From Ceratopteris richardii (taxonomy: Eukaryota > Streptophyta > Polypodiopsida > Polypodiales > Pteridaceae), in contig CM035408.1 in the NCBI GenBank assembly GCA_020310875.1, forward strand, positions 146,529,907-146,593,906: a stretch of DNA of 64,000 nucleotides, read 5' to 3'. The notes beneath the pieces are model-generated. The model did not search any database. It saw only the letters and a program-made list of their open reading frames with translations, and was not told the DNA's origin. The translations under genes were made by a program, and so were the position numbers. Positions 22,783 through 34,443 of this stretch are shown here, piece by piece (within the stretch, counting starts at the first letter, position 1; each line of letters begins with the position of its first letter).

Positions 22783-24608
22783 CCCCCCCCTCTCTTGCGT
22801 CTGTCATCCCTGACAGACCCTTGTTGCTGAGAGTGTTGGATGTAATATTCCACAACCTGAGTGGCAAGCTGATGTTCTTGTATGCGTAGTCCTCTAGCCA
22901 AGTCTGTCATCATACGATCCCAATCAATTGGTCCTGGAATGTCCGGATGTGGCAGACGTAACTGATCTGCATGGATCGCTTGTTCTAATACGAATAGATG
23001 TAGCAAATGTGTGGGTCTGGGAATGAAAATTTCTGAATGATATTCCCAGAATCCCGTAGAGAACATTTCCTCAAATGTCTGCTTGAAGCATGCGGGTAAG
23101 TACTTTATTCGTGCATGCCAGGCAAAGATTATAGTGACCAAGGGAGTCTGGCTCATGTCGTAGACTAAATCCTTGTTACCTTGGGAGAATCCAGGGGCAG
23201 AGATGTATGGAGCTTGTACCATCCGAAAGGTTTTGAAGACAATGGTCATCAGCTCGAATATTTTCATACACATTTTCGCTGCTGTGTCGGGTACATTATT
23301 TAGACGTGTAGACCAGTGTCGAATTGTTGATATCATGTAGGCTACAGTTGGGGTCCCTCGAGGTGGAGCAAAATATGGATAGTTAACCCAAGCCGAGCAT
23401 TCTTTATTGTTTCGTACCTTGATCGCAAATGCTTGCCAAGATCTACGACGTACCATTGGGCAATAACATGGATTATACTTGATATGTAGTGGCATGGTTG
23501 CCCAGGTGCTCATCATCTCAGGGTACTTGGTTAGTAGACGTGCACACCAATTAGGCTCGAAAATCAAGCCCGCACACGCATCTGTCGGTAAGTCCTCTGG
23601 CTCAAATTGAGTGGCAAATGTGGGCTCCTTCCCTGTATGTCTTTTAACTTCTGCATTATAATCATGTAGCAAGACAAAATAAGGCATGTATTGCGACTCT
23701 GATGTTGTGATTAACCGTTGGTGGGATAGGTTCTGAAAGTAAGAAGACCGAAGGACATTTTCTTCCAGATTTGTGAGAGATTGCATTTGCACGGCAACGC
23801 GATCATCATGTGTCTTACCCACTTTCTCGACCCTTTTGACCCAATCTGGAACTTGAATTTCTAAAGTGTCCTGTCCTTCCTCTGTAGACCGACCACCGGG
23901 TGTTGGCATTGGCTCGTACGGCTCTTCATAGCCGTCATCGACGGGGATTTCCACTACTGTTTCAGGTTCTGGTTCTTCATTGGGCGAGGGTGGCCTTTCA
24001 TATGGTAAGAGGCATGCTTGGAGTTCTGCCACCTGCTTCTGGAGGGTCTCTACTTCTTCTGTAGAATGTTGCAAGATTATCGGCTCCTGTTGAGCTGTGG
24101 GGGCACTGGCTATCTGTTTCTTTAGGTCTGCACATTCAGTCTCTAACTTTTCATATGACTCCAAGAAATTTGCATGCTCCTCAAGTAAGATACGAATGTC
24201 TTCCGATGGGACTGCTCTATACTTGGTAGGGCTAATGGTTGCTCCTGCAGTTCCTTCCATAGCCGCTTCAAAGTTTTCTTGGTTTTGTTGTTGAAGCCTC
24301 TTGTTCTCTTCTAGTGCTGCTGCCATATGCTTCCTTAATAGCCCAAGGTTGCGTCTGAGTGTAGCATTAGATATCATTTGCGCTTGGAGCACTGTTTCTA
24401 GTTCCTTGACTGCTTGATCATCTACTATCGATGTCTTTGATTCCAATTCGGAGTGAGCCTGCTGTAAGGTGGTATGCTCGGTTAGGAACGTTTGGTAATC
24501 GGCTTCCAGAGTGTTGACTCTAGCTTGCAGACGTCGAGATTCTGCTTGGAGGGCCGCAGTGCGTTCTTCCAATTGATGATATTCTTGTTGTAGTTGATGT
24601 GCACACTA
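22686..24608 (-). pseudogene. GY1 ORF3, C-terminal part: coiled coil plus unrecognised domain
   Basis: 628 open codons continuing the frame of 26171-24606 after a TAG at 24606-24608. Residues 1-105, 125-155 and 170-190 are heptad-like coiled coil (QAESRRLQARVNTLEADYQ; TLRRNLGLLRKHMAAALEEN). Residues 190-250 form an acidic, proline-rich linker. Residues about 255-590 look globular, rich in Trp, Tyr and Cys (FEPNWCARLLTKYPEMM, YNPCYCPMVRRRSWQAF, HADQLRLPHPDIPGPIDWDR); I recognise no family. The last ~32 residues are encoded by the polypurine tract and 3' LTR. There is no clear membrane segment, so an envelope role is not supported by sequence although the position is that of env. Confidence 0.6.
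22783..22795 (-). promoter_or_regulatory. polypurine tract of GY1
   Basis: On the minus strand GAGAGGGGGGGGG immediately before the 3' LTR. It lies inside the ORF3 frame and encodes its RGGG stretch. Confidence 0.85.
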
Positions 24609-25148
24609 AAGTAATGTATTGAACGTGCTATTTACATTATGAGATGCAAGGGGAAAAGTTTGGAATGCAGGGGAGGTGGGATTGGGGAGGGAGGTAGTGA
24701 ATGCTATGTGTGCCAATGATGTGGTGAGTGGTGAGGTGGGGGGTAAGGGAGGGGGAGATGGTGGAATCGTGGGGAGAGGTGCTATGGTGGGTGAAATGTC
24801 CATTGGGTCAGACAGAGTGGTGTGTACAGGGGCTACCATGTAGGTGGGTATGGTAGGTGAAGTGAGTGTGGTGTTCGTGTAAATTGATGTCGTTGCGAAC
24901 ATCGGGGAAATGTGCCTTTGAAACATTGGAGAGCGGATGAACTGCTCCACAAAGGACGGGTATTGGGGTGGTGAGGTCAGGTTGAAAGAGGTGTAGGGGC
25001 CCGATGGGAAGTGAGGGTCATGGAATGGAGGTACCCGTATTGGGGGATAGGCTGGGAAACACAGGGTGCCTTCTGTGGGTGCCAGGTTTCCAACCACACT
25101 TGGGATTATGGGATGGCCAGTTATGTGTTCAGAGGATAGAAGGGTTCA
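24606..25148 (-). pseudogene. GY1 ORF3, proline-rich segment
   Basis: Same frame as the parts before and after it, bounded by TGA (25146-25148, from an expected CGA) and TAG (24606-24608, from an expected CAG). The sequence is dominated by Pro, Thr and Ser (TIPPSPPPLPPTSPLTTSL) with scattered Phe. Probably a disordered linker of the ORF3 protein. Both stops are single C-to-T type changes, so the ancestral frame was very likely continuous. Confidence 0.55.
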
Positions 25149-25670
25149 AGCGTACAAGGGATTGGTGACGAAGGAGAAGAGGGTGTCTTGTGAGGTGGGT
25201 TCTCGAAATGAGAATGATGTGAATGAGGATGGGTTAGAAGTGAAGGTAGAGGTGATGACTGTCGTTTCTTCCATGGTGGGAGGTGGTGGTGGGGGTGGAG
25301 AAGGTGGTGATGGGGGATGCTGGGGTGAGATGGGTGATGTCTGAACAAAGGTTTTAGCAGAGAGGTCAATGGTGGTGGTGGGGGTAGCTTTGGTTTCAAT
25401 GGGTACTTCTTGTTCTGTGACGGGTATCCTGATAGCCTTACCTGCTCGTGGTAATGTGTCAACTCTGCGTTTGTCATACCTAACAGACTGGTGGACTGCA
25501 GTGTGGACAGCCTCCAGAACTCCTAAAGATTCTGACACTAATTTGAGGGTGTCAATGAAATGTTGGTCCACCCCCTCATCTGATAGCATTTCTTGCATGA
25601 AAGCTTGACTTGATACAAGAGAGAGTTGATGCATTTCTTGTACTGCTTTGATTGTGTCGTATAACCTTTA
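25146..25670 (-). pseudogene. GY1 ORF3, helical then poly-Pro segment
   Basis: In frame with 26171-25668 across one TAA (25668-25670). The first ~80 residues look helical (MHQLSLVSSQAFMQEMLSDE; LKLVSESLGVLEAVHTAVHQ). A run of about 10 prolines interrupted by Ser (SPPSPPPPPPPTMEE) and a Thr/Ser/Phe-rich stretch follow. No domain recognised. Confidence 0.5.
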
Positions 25671-26171
25671 TAGTTGAGCTGTATATGCAGGTGCACCTAC
25701 AAGTTCTGGCACGTCTGGTTGCTCATCATGATGCTCTTGATCATAATCCTCCTCATCTTCCTCCTGTTCTTCTTCTTCATTGTCCTCTTCATCCACTTCA
25801 ACTGTGGTGACAGGTACTTGGGAGGTTGTTGCTTGCGTTTGCACATTCTCCACTTGTTGTGTCTCTTCTGCCTCCAGCTCTACATCTTGTAATAATTGTT
25901 CGAAATCTTCATTCGTGAGTTCTTCCAAAGGTGCACCACTGGGAAATTCAAGATCGGTTGGGATGGGAGGGAATATCAAGGTAGAACCATCGGTGCTGCG
26001 TCTTGGAAGTCGGAGTGTGAATGGTCGGACTCTTCGGGGCGGAGGGGTGACGTCTGGTGTTAGGGTGGCTCCACGTGGTTGAGCACAAGGGACTTGGACA
26101 GTACCTCTCATCTTCTTAGAAGGGGGTCCAGTGGATGTCCTGCCTCTAAACTGCTCTCCACGATTCCACAT
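25668..26171 (-). pseudogene. GY1 ORF3, basic then acidic segment
   Basis: 168 codons starting at an ATG that overlaps the stop of the preceding frame as TAATG (26169-26173). The N-terminus is Arg/Pro-rich (TPPPRRVRPFTLRLPRRST); the C-terminus is strongly acidic (VDEEDNEEEEQEEDEEDYD). The frame continues through three isolated stops to 22686. The overlap could be a reinitiation site or simply a frameshift scar. Confidence 0.5.
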
Positions 26172-26677
26172 TAGGGCCCGTTGAACGGGATGTCATAAGC
26201 CAAACACCTATAAATGATTCTCGTCAGAGCACAGCAACCATATAAAACCTGTTTTTGCGGCCATCGTTTGTGAGCTAGGTGTATCTGATCAATTATCCAG
26301 TGGGGTAAGTTGATGGTGAGGCTCTGTGTCTCTGCCAGATACAAACTAAACCAAATCTTTTTAGGCCGCATGGTGAATCTATCTTGTGCAAGAAAAGTAA
26401 AGTGTTGCATGCACATGCGAAGGTGTATTGCAATATTAGGCGTCATGGACACCATGTCCTTGAGTTTGGTGAGGCTTCGATTCTTCATGTAATCAGGCAC
26501 TAGGGTCTCCTTCTCGGTAGGAATATGCATTCCGCGCATATCTAGGGCCTCTCTCACCAAGTTGTCGGATAACCTAAACCTCTTGAGCTCATTTCCTTTT
26601 GTTAGAGATGGGATCACAAATGAGCTTGCACCTTTTGGGTTCTTGTTTGGAGTCAAGTGTTGATGAGATAGTAGCAT
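26171..26677 (-). pseudogene. GY1 ORF3, second segment, plant-transposon-protein-like
   Basis: Open frame offset by a frameshift near 26655-26677 from the segment before it. It contains FRLSDNLVREALDMRG, a central FLAQDRFTMRPKKIWFSLYL and LPHWIIDQIHLAHKRWPQKQ, then LYGCCALTRIIYRCL. The pattern of a helix ending in a conserved Leu-Thr-(Arg)-Ile-Ile motif after an II(D)QI helix recalls the 'putative plant transposon protein' domain of Athila-type accessory ORFs. That similarity is an inference from pattern only. Confidence 0.45.
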
Positions 26678-27063
26678 CGCATGAAGTCAGGCTTTGGGAG
26701 CCATGCACTGAAATATGCATCCAATCCTGCCTTCTCCCAAATCGAACATAGACCTTCTGCATTTTGTAACTTCTCGAATTCTCTTGTAAAGAAATGGTAT
26801 TTACCTTGCTTCCCATTGAAGTCCAACTCTGATTCCCATAGGTACGTTCCCTCTCCCAAGGGTCCTGCCACTTCACTAAACCAGTGGGAAGTTTTTCCTA
26901 CGGGCATGGTATGGCCACTGGGAGGGTCCGCAATAGGTATGATTTTGATGGCCTGCAATTCTTCTGGTCTTTCATTTGTCTCAGGAAAAACGGGTAAACT
27001 GTCTAAGTCCACCACTTGCTGGCTCGTTTCTATTTGAGAGCTAGTTCGTGCTGCCTCAGCCAT
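26653..27063 (-). pseudogene. GY1 ORF3, N-terminal segment
   Basis: Starts with an ATG at 27063 (MAEAARTSSQIETSQQVVDL) and runs 136 codons. It contains HWFSEVAGPLGEGTYLWESE and KLQNAEGLCSIWEKAGLDAY. The frame is then lost near 26660 but continues in the 26677-26171 frame. It lies 213 bp after the end of the IWVPKK frame; the spacer holds an acceptor-like ACAAAACCAG about 20 bp before the ATG, so expression from a spliced subgenomic RNA is possible but unproven. Confidence 0.5.
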
Positions 27064-27275
27064 GTTGAAAACTTCGCAACTGGTTTTGTGAGAATATATG
27101 AATAAATGTTAACATTGCAATGGACACAAAAATGACACTGTGTCCCCTGTTACAACATTAACATGAGGTTCGGGAGAGGTTAGGGGGTTAGTAAGTGCTC
27201 GGTGCTTGTGTGTGTAGTTAGGAATTGGGTAGACCTAAGAGCTAAGCGGAATGATGTGGTGTGAGAGTGAAGTAG
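27064..27275 (-). other. spacer between GY1 polyprotein and ORF3
   Basis: 212 bp without coding content, between the stop of the IWVPKK frame and the ORF3 ATG. Confidence 0.5.
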
Positions 27276-27742
27276 TTAGTAGGTGGACATGGATTTACAA
27301 TTGGGATCCGAGGGTTTATTACAAGTTTTAGGTTGCCAAATGCAATGGATAGGTTTTGATTTTGACTTTGTGGAGGCTCTGGAGAGTGTGATAGGGTATT
27401 TACTTGAAAATCGGTGCTTTTTAGGGACCCATTTACAAGTGATTCTACTTGTGCTCTTGGAAGAATACGTGTTAGTGCGTGATGTGTAAGACTGGGCCTC
27501 AGATGTTCGCGTGAGTGAAACATGTTGTACAGGTTTTGGCCTTGGTGTAGCTATTTGAGCCCGCAAGCAAGCCTTAGGCACCCATATTTGTCGTGATTGT
27601 GGGCTGGCCTTCATTGACTTCTTGGGTACCCAAATAGACTTCACTTTTGCAGAAGAATTTATGAAGGACTTCTTATTAGTGTTGTGTTGTTGATTACTAA
27701 TAAGAGGTTTTGGCCGTGGTGTTGGCCTGGTCGGAACAGGGT
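27276..27742 (-). pseudogene. GY1 polyprotein C-terminal tail with IWVPKK repeats
   Basis: When LARD2 and one copy of its AGGGT duplication are removed, this frame joins in phase to the frame ending at 35192 (GEHP then VPTRPTPRPKP). It adds a basic, Ser/Pro/Lys-rich tail with four tryptophan motifs (SIWVPKKS, QIWVPKAC, CKWVPKKH, CIWQPKTC) before the stop at 27276. The motifs recur in LARD1 (11484-12233). The tail could bind nucleic acid or another element protein; its function is unknown. Confidence 0.65.
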
Positions 27743-28491
27743 TGTTGGAACTGTGAAGTTATAAAGGAACTGTGAAGTTATGAAGGACCCATGAAGCTAT
27801 GAAGGTCATGGAGTACTTGGAGACCTCCCTTGAAGCTAAGGATACTTGGAGGTTAAAAGCCTTGTGTGGAAGTCTCTCAAATTTCCCACTTTTTCCTTTT
27901 GTATACAAGTTCTTCATAGGAACTCTCTCTTATTTCCTTTTTTGAGAAAACCCATAAAAACTCAACCTTACCCTTTTTTTTTTTTTGGAAAAGGCTTCTT
28001 TTTGAACTCTTGCTTTATTTTAGAAATAGGAGCCCTTTTGGAAACGCACGAAGAGGACTCTCTCTCTCTTGAAAGATTCTCTTCTTGATTTTCCCACCTA
28101 CCTTTTATTTTTAGGATCTCTCAAATTAATGAAGCCTTTGGCCACTTGTATTCAACGGATTCCTCCTCCCCTCTTATATAAGGAGGAGCTCATTTTGTAA
28201 AAAGGGGGTCCCTTGGCCATGGCCTTGGCCTCCATGCTAGTGGAATGAAGGTTCATTTGGCTTCCACATTTCTCCTTGTGTGCTAGGCGTTGGTCCATGT
28301 GTGTGGGTTTGGCACTTGGGGTTGGCTTGTGTGTGAGCATTGCCCTTCCTTGCTCCTTTTGACGCTGGCCATGGTGCCATTGTTCATGGACGTGGGTGTG
28401 TGTGCGTTGCTTGCACTTCTTGCAACTCCTCTTGGAAGGGCCCCTCACTTCCATGTGAGGCGGTTTGGGTTGGTTACTCCCCACACCAACA
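27743..28491 (+). repeat. 5' LTR of LARD2
   Basis: Near-identical to 34444-35191. TATA-like CTTATATAAGGAGG at about 28170-28183. The 110-codon frames found in both LTRs on the minus strand are duplicates of each other and not taken as genes. Confidence 0.93.
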
Positions 28492-28496
28492 AATTT

Positions 28497-28514
28497 TGGC
28501 GCCGTTGCCGGGGA
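28497..28514 (+). promoter_or_regulatory. primer binding site, tRNA-Asp type
   Basis: TGGCGCCGTTGCCGGGGA, five bases after the LTR end. Confidence 0.9.
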
Positions 28515-31500
28515 TGATCGACCTTCAACCGTTGGGTTTTTTCAAGCTTGCCATGCCTACACTTTGTGGATGCACCTCACACTTGGATTTAGTTGTGGAT
28601 CCGTGTGGCCTTCGGTTGGCTTAGGGTACCTCTCTTCTTTTAATTTTTGAGTAGTTTTAGTTCATTTTTTTGTTTGTTGCACAAAAGCATCCCCTAACCC
28701 CCTTCTCACTCCCTTTCTCTTTCACATCTACACAGTTCCACTCACTCATTCTCTGGGCTTTCTCCCATCTCTGTCATCTCTTAGTGAGGATGCCTGTCTT
28801 GAATTGGGGGAAGGATAGTCATCCCTCTTCGTCCTCCCTCTTTCCAAGAAAACCCAAGAAAAAAATATATAAGGAAATAAATAACTTCATGAAAAAAACT
28901 TTGCACATCGGATCCCATTATCCCATGTGAACGCGACATCTTTTTCAAAGTCTAGAAGAAACTGCCGAGCCCTTGCGCATTGAATGGGCTGTTTGTACCT
29001 GCATATTGTCGTTGGCCAATTCGTTTTCCCCCGCATTCATTTCTTGAGGAGGGTGGTTGGAGGAGCCTAACCTCCCCATACCCCCCTTCTTTCCAATTTT
29101 CGGGGTTGAGCTTCATCTGCTCCCCCTTTCACGTCTGTGTGTTGGGGTCGAGCTTCATCTACTTCCCCTTTTGTGGTGTGCTCTCTCGCCTTCGGAGGCT
29201 CTATGCTTGGCTTTCCCCCTTCTCGGGTCTATTCTCTCACGCAGTCTCCATTGCTCCTCAGATGGATGCTGCTTCGGTTGCGCTCATCTGATGGTGTTAG
29301 GTGCCATTGTGCTCTCTCACGACTGTTGAGAGCTGTGTTTTCGATCGAGGTTGGGGTGTCAAAGTAGATTATTTCTCTCAGGCAAACTCACACTTCAGGG
29401 TAAGCTACGGCCTCCTGCATTTTGAATCTATGGTCGGTGGCTATGGAGTTGAGCATGGCCCTGTGCGTATCTTCACTTGCCCCTTTCTTGGGTAATCCAG
29501 CTGGTAGGGTTTTCCCCTCCCATGTCCATCGAGCTAGCTAATGCCTCCGTCCCGCGCTTCCATGGTAGGGTTGAGCGATCGGGCTCCCTGCCCCTCTTCT
29601 TTCAATACCTCGGGTTGGCTCGCTTATTGGCTACTATGGGTCATATGTCTTGCAAGCTTTCTTGCTTTGAATGACAACTATATTAAGGTCGATCTCCATG
29701 TGTGCTTGCCGGCCCGTCAATCCACCTGACGATGAACCAAATCGTTGTTGGGCTCACTTGGCTACTGCTTCAACTACGGAATATTGGTGTCTGTGTGGCT
29801 AAAACTTGGTATCACTGTTGCTGCAATAATATTCATTAAGGATCTTGAAGGTTTGGGTGTGAAGCATTGTACTTACCCCTGACTTGGGTTCAAGCATGCC
29901 GTCCCCAACTTTTTTTTTTCACATCTTGTCAAGTTTTTGTCTGTAGTGCCTCATTCCAGCCTTGTTGTTTGATAGTTTTGTACCTACCTTGGCAACCTCT
30001 GAGATCTGTGGTGATGCGTCCATGCTCACTCTCGATGTTGTGGCCCTTGCATGCACTTTTTTCCCCTTTTGGCAATTCGCCGTAAGAAAATCCTGTGGAC
30101 ATCTAGGCTACACCCCGACATCCTTGATAACACACATGCAAAGTTGATTCTTCCATTTTCTGTACATAAAGCTTGTTTGCAGGTAATGATAGCTTCAAAC
30201 GCAAGAAGGGATGTGCAAATATGGCTGTCTAGCACTAATATTCTTGATACCTTTATTCTCAAAAGTTTCCCTTGTTTTATATGCATGCAGAAAACCTTCA
30301 CGAAAATGGCAAGATCTCAAACTTCCGCATATCTTGGTAGTTTCTGCTCATGTTCTTCATTTGATTAACTTGTATGTTTCTTATGGGATCATCCACACAT
30401 TTCTGCCACCATGGATCATTTGTCATTTTTGCACCCATATGTTGAAGTTCTGCAGGAGATGAACTCCAAAGGATCATGGTTGAGAGGTTTGTATGTCTCT
30501 TGACTCTCGGATTGAGCATGCTTATTGTTACATATGCATTTGAGATGCATCATAGGAGCTATGTGGTTGAGTTGATGGTGGCTCGGTCCACCCCTCTCAT
30601 GTCTCTTGCTATTGTACCTACTTTGCTCAAGGACAAAGCTATATATCTTTTTGAGCATCTAGATAATTAAGTGGAAATGTTATGATGAGATTTTTTGCTT
30701 CACGGTGTATCGTGCCTATGGAATGCACCACTAGGGTTTGGATCTAATTCTCTTATGGTATGTACATTGTATGCCATATTGACAGGGGCGGTGCCTTTCT
30801 CCTTTTTCACAGGTGTGGTAATAAGATTTTCTTGTTGTCAAAGGTATGACTGCATTCGGTGGTTGATTTTGGTCTCTAATTTTTATGACTTACCATTCAC
30901 TTGGTATTTTGTCTAGTATTCTGAAGGCCGTGACTCCAAAGAGTATTTCTTTTGTTTGCGATATCCGTTAAATGTCAAATGAGAAACAAAAATGTTTTTC
31001 CCTCGCTTTTGGCATGCTTGCATCACACGAATAGAACCCAAAAACGTAGAGATTCGTTCCCATCAAGAATAATTTTTTAAGATTTCTCTGATATGCTTGC
31101 ATGAATTCCCCTCATCTCATATTCACTTGCTTTGCACGATGGGTAGGAAGAATTTCTAAGAGGTTGATATTGGCAAAAAAATAGGTTGTTGTGGTTAATG
31201 ATGGCCTCTCTGTTCCATTGTGCCACCCTTGCTATGGTATGCTTCAGTCGGGGAAAACCATCATGGGTGTTTCTTGCCTGCTTGCTACATTCTCCTTATA
31301 TTCCGGTCTTGCTTCACCCTTCACCTCTATAGGGATGGGCTTCGGCCCTTACCATACTCCCCATATTGTTCCATTTACTCCACTCTTGAGACAGGCCTTT
31401 CTCTAGTACTCATGGATCAAGCTCATACTTCCCATAGGAATTGGGTCGTGGCTCTACACTTGCCTCCCAGGGCTGGGATTGAGCATGCTTACTGCCTCAC

Positions 31501-34429
31501 GTAAATTCAGCATGCCCAAACCACATTTCAATGACTAAGGACACCTGGGCATAAAGGGCATAACTATGCCTAGCTATTGTACATCAAACCAAACGATTGT
31601 CCAAAAAATGTTTGTTGTGATTACTTGCCTCTTGTGATTTTGATAAAGCAATAGGCTGAAGTTGGAATCAATGGTCATAAATATCACTTCCCTAAAAGTG
31701 AAGAGGCTTGGAAGGCTTACCTAGGTTCACAAAAGATTCTCTAAAAATCATTGCAGGCATGCTGTGGCTTTGGAAGTTCCTTCGGATTGTGCATCAAGTC
31801 TTTCTTACCATGAGTTGGCATTACATGATAGAATAACTTAATTACATGTGGAGCATTGAAAGAGGTGTTATGAAGCTCAACGAATCTCCACAGATTTTGG
31901 ACCCTGACCTATTATGCTTCTTAGATAAGATTGCTACATTACTACATTCTCTCCTTGATGTTCTAACAAGCCACACTCAGTAATGCACTTTCATTGACGC
32001 GAGAAGTTGAGAAGATTGGAGATTATGGCTGTAACATATGCATAAACTTTGACCTCATGCCCATGATTTCTTGAACAATGGTTGTATGGCCGCTCTTTCT
32101 AGCAAACAGCCACAGTGTAATGCATTTCTCCAAGCTTGTATTATTAAGTTGTCACATATACACTCTACACCAAAACCTTGACAATTGGAGTTGGACCCTA
32201 TGCATATTTGAATCACCTTTATGATCACCAATTGCTCTTTTTTGCAGGGTGTATATAGCGATTGCAATTTTTGTTGGAGATGGCTCACGTTTGAATTTGG
32301 GGGCCTATCTCTCACATGCTATAGGTATTGTCATTTTAAATGGTCACCTTGACTCCTCCCTAAGTGTTACAGGGCAACGCAGACTCAAGGGGCTTGCTAC
32401 ACGACAGTCTAATTGTCTAGATGCACAAGGGCTACTTATTACTTGATATGTGTCACAGGTTTGACAGGATATGATACACTGATATGTTGAGTTCTAATAG
32501 GGCATTGTTTCCACTAACCATCTTATGGAAATCTTCTTGGATAATTTAAGATCAATGTTTGGATCCACACTTGTGCACAAATAGTTTCCGTTCTTTTGAA
32601 AAAAATTGTTGGTGTCTCTTGCAAAAATTGAGTGGCAATGATCGAATTGCAAAAATTGAGTGACACTCCCTTACGAGAGTAGCTTTGTCCAATCTTCACT
32701 TAGAAGATGACCAAAATGAATGATTAATGCTTTGATTTGATATGATCGCTAAAAGCAAATTGATGCAGAAACTTGATAAGTTTGGGGCCATCACAGAATG
32801 GAAAGCGTAAGTATGACTTGTTGCTCTTGTGGTTTGAATGTGCCAGGATCATTTATATTTTGCAGGTTATGCACTTTTTGTCATCTATGACCAAAGTATG
32901 TTCTTCACTATGGTATTGTGCAAAGGGTAAAACATGTTGCATGTGTTAAACTTGGATGCCACCTGGTTCACTTGCTTTCAAGAGCTACATGTTCTTTTTG
33001 TTAATTCTTGGAGTTTCCTTTAGGCACATCATATCTATGTGTGATCTTCTTGCTTGATGGAAAGCTTGCAGGTGACTGCAGTATATTGATTCATCTCCTG
33101 GGGGAAGGAGTCCCTTGTGATGATTAAAAGGTGTTTTGGGGTTACCGAATTCTCCCTTGCCGATCTTTAATTAAGAAGCTTATCTTCAGTTGCTAGACTG
33201 TGTGCTGAATTTCTCCAGATTTTGAGTATACAGGTTTGAAAGAATGAGGAAGGTGATTCCTGGTCCTGCGAAGTTTCTATTGCATTCTTGTCATGATCAT
33301 TGGAAATGAATAAAATGCTCATATGTTTGTGTGGTACAAAAGTCACAATGGTATGCATGCTGCTTGATGTTCTGTGTCTATTGACCCACTAACAGAAATC
33401 AGGTTCAAGACTGCACAAACTTTTGCTACTTGCTAATGCATTTCTCTTGATTCCATTCTTTATTAAACCAAGTGTCTGCTTCTAGAAAAGTTCCTAGGGT
33501 GGTGGGCATATTGCTCTTCATGATGTAAGCATGTATTCTTTAAAAGATATTTGCAGGAGAACATGCACATAGGGGATTGAGAGTTCTGACTTAAGTGTGG
33601 AGTCATATATGAGTGATTGTTTTTTGCTAGAGAAGTAACTCTCTAGTTTCACAAAGCTCATTTAAGGCTTATGTTTTGCATTACAGGCCAACATATTTAG
33701 AACATTGATCCTCCTTACCTCCTATAGATGATTTGCTACTGTGCTTTGCAGGAATAGTGTTGGATAAGTTGTTTGAATCTCACGAATGCTTGCAAAATGT
33801 TAGGACTCATAATGTTGCACTAGGTCTAATCATTTTGTGAACACATCACACATGTTAAAGCTTGTTGACTAGGTGCATAGTATAAACGATGGCAGGACTT
33901 TAGGCTACATTCACCTCATGCTTTACATTGCCAAATATCACTCTCACTTGAGAATAACAAAGTGGAATCATTGAGACATAAGGGATAGGCACTTTGGGTC
34001 TTGATTGGGCTCCTTGTTTTTTGAGGACTATTTTTTCTTTGCAGGAGCAAGAAGATTTTCATGGAGAAGAGCAAGTCTTGCAGTAATATATGTTTCCTAA
34101 AGTGGAAACTAAAAATGGAATTACATCATGTGGCTGGGTCTTTTCAAGTTCAATCTACTTGTTATGTATGTTTAAATTTCACGTATTGGAGCTTTGAAGA
34201 GAAGAAACATTGGATGGAGGCTGGGCTGACTGCCCCCCAAGGGGATTGTGTCGCTCAGCAATATGGAGTTGCAGACTTGAATATTGACGACCTGCTGATT
34301 CAAAGACTTGCAGCTTTGCACAATTCAGATTTGAACAGCTGCAGAGCAGCAATGTGGAAGACTCAAAACTTGGACTAGTCCAGCAACGTATGCTTCTCAT
34401 TTCTCAGCTTTGTCGAGGACGACAAAGAC
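28515..34429 (+). other. LARD2 interior, non-coding
   Basis: 5.9 kb without a recognisable frame. 29000-29350 is CT-rich and contains two copies of GAGCTTCATCT(G/A)CT(C/T)CCCC. From about 30170 to 34040 there are at least six TTTGCAGG/CTTGCAGG sites that look like splice acceptors (30173, 32240, 32863, 33067, 33551, 33748, 34040), suggesting possible captured intron-containing host sequence. No protein match could be named. Confidence 0.5.
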
Positions 34430-34443
34430 TAGGTGGGGGAGGG
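34430..34443 (+). promoter_or_regulatory. polypurine tract of LARD2
   Basis: TAGGTGGGGGAGGG directly before the TG of the 3' LTR. Confidence 0.85.

Noticed and set aside
22686-24608. ORF3 of GY1 as an envelope protein
   Set aside because: Position fits, but there is no signal peptide, clear transmembrane helix or glycosylation-rich ectodomain pattern.
25066-26082. Plus-strand frames of 92-118 codons over this interval as genes
   Set aside because: They are antisense shadows of the Pro/Thr-rich and acidic ORF3 frame of GY1.
28152-28484. 110-codon minus-strand frame, repeated identically at 34850-35182
   Set aside because: Both lie in the two LTRs of LARD2, so the identity reflects LTR duplication; no domain is visible.
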